The notes under the pieces: model-generated | Seen by the model: only the letters and a program-made list of their open reading frames with translations | What the model was told of the DNA's origin: nothing | The model's database searches: none | Made by a program: the position numbers and the translations under genes | In this document: positions 52,758 to 59,103 of the stretch, in pieces | How the letters are laid out: each line of letters opens with the position of its first letter | How positions within the stretch are numbered: position 1 is the stretch's first letter | Assembly (NCBI GenBank): GCA_023481105.1 | Contig: JAMCWK010000108.1 | Location: 1-59,103 of the forward strand | Reading direction: 5' to 3' | DNA length: 59,103 nucleotides | From: Acidobacteriota bacterium | Lineage (GTDB): Bacteria > Acidobacteriota > Terriglobia > Acidiferrales > UBA7541

Positions 52758-53336
52758 CTATGGGCGGCCCCAGGCGGCCGGGCCACCTGCGCGGCGAAGT
52801 TCGTCCTCCAGGGCAGCCAGCGCGTTGCGCAGTCTTTCCACTTCCGACTTCTTGGCGTCAATGTCCGCTTTTCCCTTGTTGACTTCGCTGCGCGTGTATT
52901 CTTCGCGGAGAGTCTTGTTGGGGTCGGAATAATACTGTTGCCGGTTGAGATTTAATTCGCGCTGAAGGAGGTCCAGCTCCTTCTCTGCTGCGGAGAGCTT
53001 GGCGCGAGCCTCGGCGAATTTCTTGCGCCATTCCGCCTCTTCCTTTTTCTTGTCTTCGTCAGCGGTGGCTTCTTTTTTCGCCTCGGCGGCAGCTTCCTTC
53101 GACGCGGGTTCGGCAGGCGCTGGGGAAGTGCCGACCACGGAAATAGGGGAACCCGTCGTGGGAATATTGTCGTTGGTGAAAACAAACTTTGCCTTCGGAA
53201 GATTTTTCTTGGCTTCCCGAGCCTTGCGGGCGGCCTCCACGACATCCTGCTGTGGCGGTTGCTGAGGCTGTTGCGCGGCCAGTGCCGCAGGAATGGCCAG
53301 CAAAAAGCCCAAGAACGTTGTGACTAATCTACGCAT
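52758..53336 (-). CDS. Exported coiled-coil protein
   Basis: 192 aa from ATG 53336 with GAGAGGTG upstream; the longer ORF start at 53525 is rejected because it overlaps the kinase gene. Signal sequence VTTFLGFLLAIPAALAAQ. The rest is a Pro/Gln stretch, then a Lys/Glu/Ala-rich region and a predicted coiled coil (about 105-182: KKFAEARAKLSAAEKELDLL and SEVERLRNALAALEDELRR). Function is unknown. It lies between the kinase and the sigma54 regulator, so it may share their regulation. Confidence 0.65.
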   Translation of the reverse strand: MRRLVTTFLGFLLAIPAALAAQQPQQPPQQDVVEAARKAREAKKNLPKAKFVFTNDNIPTTGSPISVVGTSPAPAEPASKEAAAEAKKEATADEDKKKEEAEWRKKFAEARAKLSAAEKELDLLQRELNLNRQQYYSDPNKTLREEYTRSEVNKGKADIDAKKSEVERLRNALAALEDELRRAGGPAAWGRP

Positions 53337-53382
53337 CGCACACCTCTCGGAAGCCCGTTCGCGGATTCTGCTCTCCCTGAGT

Positions 53383-54792
53383 TTAGATGCTCCCACCCGG
53401 GGAATCAACTGCCTGGGGGGCTGCAGTTTGCCGGATGGGTAACACCAGGGCGAACTCGGCGCCGCCTTCGGGGAGATTACGGGCCGTGACCGTGCCGCCG
53501 TGCTGCACAGCAATCTTCTGCACAATGGCTAGACCGAGGCCGGTGCCGTCTGCTTTGGTGGTGTAGAAGGGCATAAAGATTCGCGGGAGATCGGCAGCGG
53601 CAATCCCCGGGCCGTTGTCGAGGACGAAGATGCGCTGCGCGGAAACGGCGGCGGATTCCTCACGGGCGCCGCGCAGGGTCACGCGAATCTCTGCGCCAGC
53701 ATCGGCAGCAGCCTGTGCAGCGTTGCGCGCCAGATTCAAGAGCGCCTGGCGGAGCAAGCCGTCGTCCCCGCGCACCGGGCCGAAATCGCCCTCGATGGAG
53801 AAATTGACGCGAGGCATCTCTTCGCGCAGTTCGGTGGCGGTGCGCTCCACCAGCGCGCGGAGGTCAACGTCGGAAGGAGAGAATTCCAGAGGTCGCGCAA
53901 AACGCATAAACTCGGTCACCAGATGGGTCAGCGCGCGGGTTTCCTGAACAATTTTTTCTGCGCAATCGGCCTGCTCGCCCGGCGTAGCTTCACTCTTGAG
54001 AATCTGCGCGTAACCGGAGATCGTGGCCAGCGCGCTCTTGAATTCGTGCGCGATGCCGGCTGAAAGCTCGCCCAAGAGCGCCAGGCTTTCCTTCAAGCGC
54101 ACTTGCTTTTGGAGCGCGGTGAGTTCGGTGAGGTCGCTGAGAAGGCAGAGCGCGCCGGCAATTCCCCCCGGGGCGGCATCGGGAGACGAGCCGCGGAGGT
54201 GCGGAGGTGGTGCCAGAACGGGGGAAATGGTGACGCCCAACTGACGGAGGTCACCAGCAGGCGTCAAATGCTCGACCTCTTCGCGCTGGAAGGTGCGGGC
54301 GTCGCGCAGGCAATCGGCGAGAAGGCGTGTGAGGTGCGAATCGCAGCCAAGCGCCTCGTCATAGCGGCGATAGCTCAGCGTGGCCAGGCCCAGGACGCTC
54401 TGCGCAGCGGGATTGGCGAGAGTAATCAAGCCGTTGGAGTTGACCAGCAAGAGCCCGGTGGGCATGTTGCGCGTGACGGCTTCGCTCAAGCGCTCCGTTT
54501 GCAGCGCGCGCTGCTTTTCCTCGCGGTGCAGCCGCTCCAGTTCCTTTTCCTGCGATTTGAGGCGCTGGATGACGCTTTGCATGGAGGCGCTAAGGGTAAC
54601 GGGATCGTCGGCGGATCGAGGGACGGATGGTTCGAGGTCATTGCGCGCAGTATCCGAGCCGCGTCGCAAATATTTTTTCAGCGCAACGGAAACGGCATAC
54701 ACACTTACGAGAAGGAACAGGATGAAAGCAAAACCAGCGACAAACCAGAGAGGCCGGTGGGCGGACAATTGAATTGCAAGCAGCGATGCCAT
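53383..54792 (-). CDS. NtrB-like sensor histidine kinase
   Basis: 469 aa from ATG 54792, eight bases after the prepilin peptidase stop. One transmembrane segment near the N-terminus ([19 protein letters not shown]), a coiled-coil stretch, a PAS domain ([26 protein letters not shown] is its first part), then HisKA with the His in [17 protein letters not shown]. ATPase boxes: [16 protein letters not shown] and [12 protein letters not shown]. Predicted partner: the sigma54 regulator at 51222-52610. Confidence 0.88.
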   Translation of the reverse strand: MASLLAIQLSAHRPLWFVAGFAFILFLLVSVYAVSVALKKYLRRGSDTARNDLEPSVPRSADDPVTLSASMQSVIQRLKSQEKELERLHREEKQRALQTERLSEAVTRNMPTGLLLVNSNGLITLANPAAQSVLGLATLSYRRYDEALGCDSHLTRLLADCLRDARTFQREEVEHLTPAGDLRQLGVTISPVLAPPPHLRGSSPDAAPGGIAGALCLLSDLTELTALQKQVRLKESLALLGELSAGIAHEFKSALATISGYAQILKSEATPGEQADCAEKIVQETRALTHLVTEFMRFARPLEFSPSDVDLRALVERTATELREEMPRVNFSIEGDFGPVRGDDGLLRQALLNLARNAAQAAADAGAEIRVTLRGAREESAAVSAQRIFVLDNGPGIAAADLPRIFMPFYTTKADGTGLGLAIVQKIAVQHGGTVTARNLPEGGAEFALVLPIRQTAAPQAVDSPGGSI

Positions 54793-54799
54793 GCGTGTC

Positions 54800-55690
54800 C
54801 TACCGAATGCCGGAAACACGAAGATACCAGTCCACGACTGGGGTGCCGAAAAAAATTACCAGCAACGCGGCAATTCCGAGAAATGTTCCAAACGGCAACT
54901 CGTAGTCCGAATCCTTGCGCCGTAGCAGTATGAAAAGCAGTCCCAGTACGCTGCCCAACAGCGAGCCAACCAGGATGGTGAGAAACGTGCGCAACGGCCC
55001 GAAGAAGACGCCGACCATGGCCATCATCTTGACGTCGCCGAAGCCCATTCCCTCGCGGCCGCGCCATTTCAAATAAACCTCGCCCACCAGCCACAGCAGG
55101 CCGCCGCCGAGCGCAGCACCGAAGAGCGCGTCCACGAAGGAAAGAACCGGCATAGGCGGCGGATAGGCAAAGAGCTTTGCGGCGAGCCAGCCGGCAGCGC
55201 TGTCCGCAGGCGCAAAGAAAAACGCGAGAAGGAGGCCGGTGGCCAGCCCGAAGTAGTTCACGGGATCGGGCAGGATGCGGTCGAACATGTCCGTAAAAAT
55301 TAGCACGACCAGCACGCAGGAGAAGATCGCCCACTTCAGCGCCACAAACGAGTCACCAAACGTGGCCGCACAGGCGAAAAGAAGCAGCCCGGTAAGCAAC
55401 TCCACTGCCGGATAGACGGCGGAAATCTTTGCTTTGCAGTTGCGGCATTTTCCGGCGAGGAGCAGGTAGCTCAGCAGCGGAATGTTGTCGTACCAGACGA
55501 TGGGCGCGTTGCACTTTGGGCAATGCGAGCGCGGCGTGACGATCGAGCGTTCCTCCGGTTTCTCGCGCGGCAGGCGGGAAATGCACACGTTCAGAAAACT
55601 CCCAATCATCAAGCCCAGCACAAACGTAAAGGTGTAGATGAGGGCTTGCGGAAGCCCGGCTTGCTCGAAAAGCGGCTGCACTTCCTGCAT
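54800..55690 (-). CDS. pilD: Prepilin peptidase
   Basis: Inner-membrane aspartic protease and N-methyltransferase that matures prepilins and pseudopilins, 296 aa from ATG 55690; the longer ORF start (55750) lacks support. N-terminal GSFLNVCISRLPREKP, two Cys-x2-Cys pairs (HCPKC and KCRNC), and the two catalytic Asp motifs FTDMFDRILPD and GFGDVKMM. Several transmembrane segments. The two pilins at 10585 and 11431 and the pseudopilin at 24745 are likely substrates. Downstream, eight bases away, is a sensor kinase. Confidence 0.94.
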   Translation of the reverse strand: MQEVQPLFEQAGLPQALIYTFTFVLGLMIGSFLNVCISRLPREKPEERSIVTPRSHCPKCNAPIVWYDNIPLLSYLLLAGKCRNCKAKISAVYPAVELLTGLLLFACAATFGDSFVALKWAIFSCVLVVLIFTDMFDRILPDPVNYFGLATGLLLAFFFAPADSAAGWLAAKLFAYPPPMPVLSFVDALFGAALGGGLLWLVGEVYLKWRGREGMGFGDVKMMAMVGVFFGPLRTFLTILVGSLLGSVLGLLFILLRRKDSDYELPFGTFLGIAALLVIFFGTPVVDWYLRVSGIR

Positions 55691-55883
55691 GGCTGCACTG
55701 TGCCACAAGGGGGAAGTGCGCTCAAGGTGCGTGGAGGAAGACGTGTCCAAGAAAGAAGGGTGCAGGGAAGTGAGTGTGGGGCGCAGGGAAACAGCACAAC
55801 GCTCGCAAATGGCAACCTGACCCGCATTTCGTGCTCTTCGCCGGAGCTAATTTGACAGTTTCGCGGAACGTCTCGATAATGAA
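55691..55883. other. 193-base divergent intergenic region
   Basis: Contains the sigma70 promoter at 55852-55880 for the hydrolase. No strong promoter for pilD was found. Confidence 0.5.
55852..55880 (+). promoter_or_regulatory. Sigma70 promoter abutting the ABHD-like gene
   Basis: TTGACA (55852-55857), 17 bp, GATAAT (55875-55880). ATG 55884 follows within three bases and the predicted start site is near 55887, so the true start may be ATG 55896 in a leaderless transcript. Confidence 0.7.
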
Positions 55884-56909
55884 ATGCTCAAGACGATGTC
55901 CTGGCTCGAACAAAAAATTCGGCGCTATGAGCACGCCCGCTGGACCACCGACGACAACCGCCGCGTGCTGCCCTTCGCGTGGGGGTTGGAGCACATCGGC
56001 GGGCGCGCGGCTGAAAAAGATCCGCGCGGGTTTCTGCGCCAATTTGCGGACCAGACCATTGCCTCGAGCGATGCCTGGTACGCGACCGAAGCAGCTTCGG
56101 ACTACCGCCTGGAGGGCGATCGCCTGACGTTCAGCAGCGCCGTGGAATCGCCGTGGGCGGAAAACAATTTGGTGCGCGCACGCTTTTTCCCCGCAAAAAA
56201 ATCCGGGCCGGCCGTGGTGGTGATGCCCAATTGGAACGCCAAGGCGGACAATCACGTTCCGATTTGCCGCTGGCTGAACAAGCTCGGCATCACCGCTCTG
56301 CGCCTCACGCTGCCGTATCACGAGGAACGCAACGCCCCCGGACACGAGCGCGCCGACCACCTGGTGGGGCCAAACATCGGCCTGACCATTCAGGCGAACC
56401 GCCAAGCGGTTATGGACGTGCGGCGCTGCCTGCGTTGGCTCGAACAAATGGGCTACGGCAAGCTGGGAATTTTGGGAACGAGCATCGGTTCGTCCATCGG
56501 CTTCATCACCATGTGCCACGACCGCGCAGTGCGCGCCGCTGCGTATCTGCACGTGTCCACGTATTTCGGCGACGTGGTGCGCACGGGCATGACCACCAAC
56601 CACGTATGGGAAGGTCTGCGCGCGATGGTGTCAGCAGATGAAATCCGGCACTATTGGGCGCCGGTGAGCCCGTTCCCGTACATCCATCGGGTGCATGGCA
56701 CCGGGCAGCGCTGCCTGATGATTACCGGGAAATACGATCCAACATTTATTTCCGAATTGTCCGAGGAAATTATTGGCTCGCTGCATTCCAACGGCGTGCG
56801 ACACGAAGTGCTGCGCCTGCCGTGCGGGCATTATTCGTTGGGAGAATTTCCTTTTAGTTGGGCCGCGGGCGGGAGATTTGCAGCGTTCCTCTTCCAGTAC
56901 CTTACTTAG
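55884..56909 (+). CDS. Alpha/beta hydrolase, ABHD18-like
   Basis: 341 aa from ATG 55884; ATG 55896 is an alternative. The alpha/beta-hydrolase fold shows PAVVVMPNWNAKADNH (oxyanion region), the nucleophile elbow GTSIGSSIGF with catalytic Ser, the acid in TGKYDPTF and the His in CGHYSLGEF. No signal peptide is obvious. It resembles the ABHD18 group of unknown function. The promoter at 55852-55880 decides the start. It is monocistronic between prepilin peptidase and hutH. Confidence 0.82.
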   Translation: MLKTMSWLEQKIRRYEHARWTTDDNRRVLPFAWGLEHIGGRAAEKDPRGFLRQFADQTIASSDAWYATEAASDYRLEGDRLTFSSAVESPWAENNLVRARFFPAKKSGPAVVVMPNWNAKADNHVPICRWLNKLGITALRLTLPYHEERNAPGHERADHLVGPNIGLTIQANRQAVMDVRRCLRWLEQMGYGKLGILGTSIGSSIGFITMCHDRAVRAAAYLHVSTYFGDVVRTGMTTNHVWEGLRAMVSADEIRHYWAPVSPFPYIHRVHGTGQRCLMITGKYDPTFISELSEEIIGSLHSNGVRHEVLRLPCGHYSLGEFPFSWAAGGRFAAFLFQYLT

Positions 56910-56937
56910 ACGCGCCGAACTCCAGTATCAACAATCT

Positions 56938-58464
56938 TCAGCTCAGAATGGACTGAATCTCTCCAGCAGAAATCAGCTTGCCGACGGCCGCGATGTCGTT
57001 CGAAAAGGAGCGGTCCGCTTCTACTTTCTTGGCGACGGCGCGCACGCGCGCGTGGGCTTTCTGTGCGAGTGCGCCAGTGCGCAGCGGAGCGAGCAGGTCG
57101 ATTCCCTGGCACGCGGCCAGGAGTTCAATGGCAAGAATATTGCGCAAATTGTCCAGCATGGGGCGCAGGCGCCGCGCAGCGCTCATGCCCATCGACACGT
57201 AATCCTCTTGATTGCCCGATGTCGGAATGGAGTCCACGGAATGCGGCGTGGCGAGAGATTTGTTTTCGCTGGCCAGCGCCGCGGCAGTCACCTGCGCAAT
57301 CATGAAGCCGGAGTTAAGCCCCGGCTGCGAAGTAAGAAACGCAGGCAGCAGGCTGGTGTGCGGGTTGGTCATGTGCTCGATGCGCCGCTCGCTGATGCCG
57401 CCGAGCGTTGCCAGGGCGACCGAGAGTTGGTCGGCAGCCATGGCCAGCGGTTGTCCGTGAAAATTTCCGCCACTGATGACATCACCTTCGCCGCTGGGGC
57501 CAACGAAGACGAGCGGATTGTCCGTCGCGCTGTTCAGCTCAATGGCAAGAGTAGAACGGATGTTCGCGAGAGCGTCGCGGACCGCGCCATGCACCTGTGG
57601 AGTGCAGCGCAGGCTGTAGGCGTCCTGCACGCGCGGGTCGCGTTCCGCGGAGCGGTGCGACTCGCGGATTTCGCTGCCCTCATTGAGTCGCATCAGATTC
57701 TGCGCCGTCGCGGCTGCCCCGGCGTACGGCCGTGCGGCAGCAATACGCGGATCGAACGCCGCAGGGCTGCCGCGAAGCGCGTCGAGGGAGAGCGCCGTGG
57801 CGACGTCGGCGGTATCCGCCAAAATTTCTGCTTCACGCAGCGCCAGTGAGGCCAGCGCGAGCATGCCTTGCGTGCCGTTGAGCAGCGAGAGGCCTTCTTT
57901 GGCTTCGAGAACAAGCGGCGCGATGCCTGCGCGCTTCATGGCTTCGCCACCCGGCAAGTGCTCTCCGCGGTAAATTGCGCCGCCTTCGCCGATGACGACC
58001 TGCGCGAGATGCGCAAGCGGCGAGAGGTCGCCGGACGCGCCGACGGAACCCTGCGAAGGAATCACCGGGTGAATGCCGTGCTTCAACATGGCGCAAAGCG
58101 TATCCACTACGACGGGGCGCACGCCGCTGAGGCCTTTGGCCAGCGCGTTGGCGCGGAGCAGCATCACGGCGCGCGTTTCGGCTTCGCTGAGCGGCGTGCC
58201 CACTCCGCATGCATGACTGCGCACAAGATTGACCTGCAACTGGCGAATTTGATCCGGGGAGATACGCACCTCGGCCAGATCGCCGAAGCCCGTGTTGACA
58301 CCATAGACGGTGGAGCCGGAAGCAATGAGGCGCTCAATCACCGCGCGAGAAGCGTCCATGCGCGCGCGGGCTTCCGGGGCCAGCGCGGCTTCCGCGCCGG
58401 AGAGGGCCACGGCGTAAAGGTCTTCCAACTTCAGATCATTGCCGCTGATGAGCACGGTGGTCAT
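56938..58464 (-). CDS. hutH: Histidine ammonia-lyase
   Basis: 508 aa. First step of histidine degradation, His to urocanate. The MIO cofactor is formed from A143-S144-G145 in SQGSVGASGDLSPLAH. Other family marks: NTGFGDLAEVRIS near the start, and the conserved NPHTSLLPAF and SGNQEDYVSMGM. Its ATG overlaps the thioesterase stop by four bases (ATGA). No other hut genes are seen. Confidence 0.95.
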   Translation of the reverse strand: MTTVLISGNDLKLEDLYAVALSGAEAALAPEARARMDASRAVIERLIASGSTVYGVNTGFGDLAEVRISPDQIRQLQVNLVRSHACGVGTPLSEAETRAVMLLRANALAKGLSGVRPVVVDTLCAMLKHGIHPVIPSQGSVGASGDLSPLAHLAQVVIGEGGAIYRGEHLPGGEAMKRAGIAPLVLEAKEGLSLLNGTQGMLALASLALREAEILADTADVATALSLDALRGSPAAFDPRIAAARPYAGAAATAQNLMRLNEGSEIRESHRSAERDPRVQDAYSLRCTPQVHGAVRDALANIRSTLAIELNSATDNPLVFVGPSGEGDVISGGNFHGQPLAMAADQLSVALATLGGISERRIEHMTNPHTSLLPAFLTSQPGLNSGFMIAQVTAAALASENKSLATPHSVDSIPTSGNQEDYVSMGMSAARRLRPMLDNLRNILAIELLAACQGIDLLAPLRTGALAQKAHARVRAVAKKVEADRSFSNDIAAVGKLISAGEIQSILS

Positions 58465-58871
58465 GGCTGCAAAAGTGCCCTCAAATATTTTTCGGGGAGT
58501 GATTTGGGGCGGCCGGTTTTGCTGCAGATGACATGGAGCGTTTCGCCGGTGGCCAGCAGTTCTCCGCTCGCGTCGCGAAGCACGTCGTAGCCAAAGCGGA
58601 TGGTTTTGCGGCGAACTTGCAGGATGCGCGTGCGTATGCGCAGCAAGTCGTCATAGACGGCCGGCTTTTTGTAGCTGCACAGAGCCTCGGCGACAACAAT
58701 GTGGCAGTCGTCCAGTTTCTCCATCTCGCGGTAGGAATGTCCGAGCGCGCGGAGCAGCTCCACACGGCCGATTTCAAACCATACGAAAAAATTGGCGTAG
58801 TACACCACGCCCATTTGGTCGGTTTCGGCGTAGCGCACGCGGACGGCGGTTTCGTGAACGGGAGCAGTCAT
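58461..58871 (-). CDS. YbgC/4-hydroxybenzoyl-CoA-type acyl-CoA thioesterase
   Basis: 136-aa hot-dog-fold protein. The active-site pattern VRYAETDQMGVVYYANFFVW holds the catalytic Asp/Tyr region, and the second strand block is RTRILQVRRKTIRFGY. Members often act near the envelope (Tol-Pal) or on acyl-CoA. It is coupled to hutH by an ATGA overlap. A near-leaderless -10, TGC-TAAACT (58882-58890), precedes the ATG by ten bases. Confidence 0.85.
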   Translation of the reverse strand: MTAPVHETAVRVRYAETDQMGVVYYANFFVWFEIGRVELLRALGHSYREMEKLDDCHIVVAEALCSYKKPAVYDDLLRIRTRILQVRRKTIRFGYDVLRDASGELLATGETLHVICSKTGRPKSLPEKYLRALLQP

Positions 58872-58881
58872 CCGGGTGGGG

Positions 58882-58890
58882 AGTTTAGCA
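58882..58890 (-). promoter_or_regulatory. Extended -10 of the thioesterase-hutH operon
   Basis: TGC-TAAACT on the minus strand; TAAACT ends ten bases before ATG 58871. No Shine-Dalgarno sequence. Confidence 0.4.
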
Positions 58891-58966
58891 GGGGCCGACC
58901 CGGAAGGAAACGTTGCTGTGGACCGGGGGCGCTATCATGGGCCTAAAACCCTCCTTCATTTTTCGC

Positions 58967-58995
58967 TTGACAGTGCAATCTCATTACGATATTAT
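58967..58995 (+). promoter_or_regulatory. Strong sigma70 promoter at right end
   Basis: TTGACA (58967-58972), 17 bp, TATTAT (58990-58995). Immediately downstream, GTTCCAGTAA and GTTCACTATAA (58998-59018) repeat at a 10-base period, a possible operator. The driven gene lies beyond the window. Confidence 0.75.
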
Positions 58996-59021
58996 ATGTT
59001 CCAGTAAGTTCACTATAAGAT

Positions 59022-59093
59022 ATGGGCGAGGAAAGCCCGAAGGTCCCTGCTGGCCGCAACTCGGCTTCATCCTTTCCGACCTCTGAAGATTGA
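59022..59093 (+). CDS. Possible 23-aa leader ORF
   Basis: ATG 59022 to TGA 59093 encodes MGEESPKVPAGRNSASSFPTSED. It lies about 20 bases after the predicted transcription start. Its TGA overlaps a new ATG (59093-59095) in a TGATG, so it could couple to the next gene. It is very short and may be chance. Confidence 0.25.
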   Translation: MGEESPKVPAGRNSASSFPTSED

Positions 59094-59103
59094 TGATACT
59101 GGA

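Noticed and set aside
55691-55708. TGGCACA on the minus strand before pilD, resembling half of a sigma54 promoter
   Set aside because: The -12 GC element is missing at the correct spacing.
1-59103. CRISPR array, insertion sequence or phage
   Set aside because: No regularly spaced repeats, transposase, integrase or phage structural gene was recognised.

Overview
The window looks like chromosomal DNA of an Acidobacteriota bacterium (inference). It is GC-rich and gene-dense. It carries an Oar-type TonB receptor with an N-terminal carboxypeptidase-regulatory domain, type IV pilus genes controlled by PilS/PilR, a sigma54 kinase/regulator pair, and many secreted metallo-enzymes. No insertion sequence, prophage or CRISPR array was seen.

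Left part (1-12.7 kb). A truncated NtrY-like kinase and an EndoIII-family glycosylase run leftwards. The type IV pilus block runs rightwards: pilB, pilT, pilC, pilS, pilR and two tandem pilins. Each pilin has a sigma54 -24/-12 promoter candidate, and the pilin genes end in strong intrinsic terminators, so PilS/PilR probably control them. A LolA-like carrier gene follows.

Middle (12.7-37 kb). A 1005-aa TonB receptor is followed by a pilC relic, a secreted PHP-type (CehA/McbA-like) metallohydrolase, and a second pilus/T2SS-like block: pilC2, pilB2, pilM, pilN, pilO, a PilP-like gene and a pseudopilin. The relic duplicates pieces of the promoter and 5' coding region of pilC2, so the metallohydrolase gene lies between two related sequences. 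Next come a lytic transglycosylase/HAD pair, a three-gene secreted metalloprotease/Ig-repeat operon, threonine synthase, an alanyl-tRNA editing protein, an isoprenylcysteine-methyltransferase-like membrane protein, an outer-membrane protein and a lipoprotein-sorting-like protein.

Right part (37-59.1 kb). Transketolase with an unusual cysteine-rich tail, an uncharacterised membrane protein plus a frameshifted lipoprotein gene, tRNA-Ala(CGC), a C-terminal processing protease, tatA-tatC followed by a glutaminyl-cyclase-like lipoprotein, nadB, aroB, an acyl-CoA ligase, ubiE/menG, a prepilin peptidase with a kinase and a sigma54 regulator, an ABHD18-like hydrolase, hutH and a thioesterase. The prepilin peptidase would process the pilins encoded at 10.6-11.9 kb.

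A recurring regulatory theme is a -10-like TANNNT (often TGCTANNNT) placed 6-12 nt before a start codon that lacks a Shine-Dalgarno sequence, which suggests leaderless mRNAs. Other points worth checking are the ubiE start, a likely frameshift that removes the last Fe-S cysteine of the glycosylase, and the frameshift at about 41,438.
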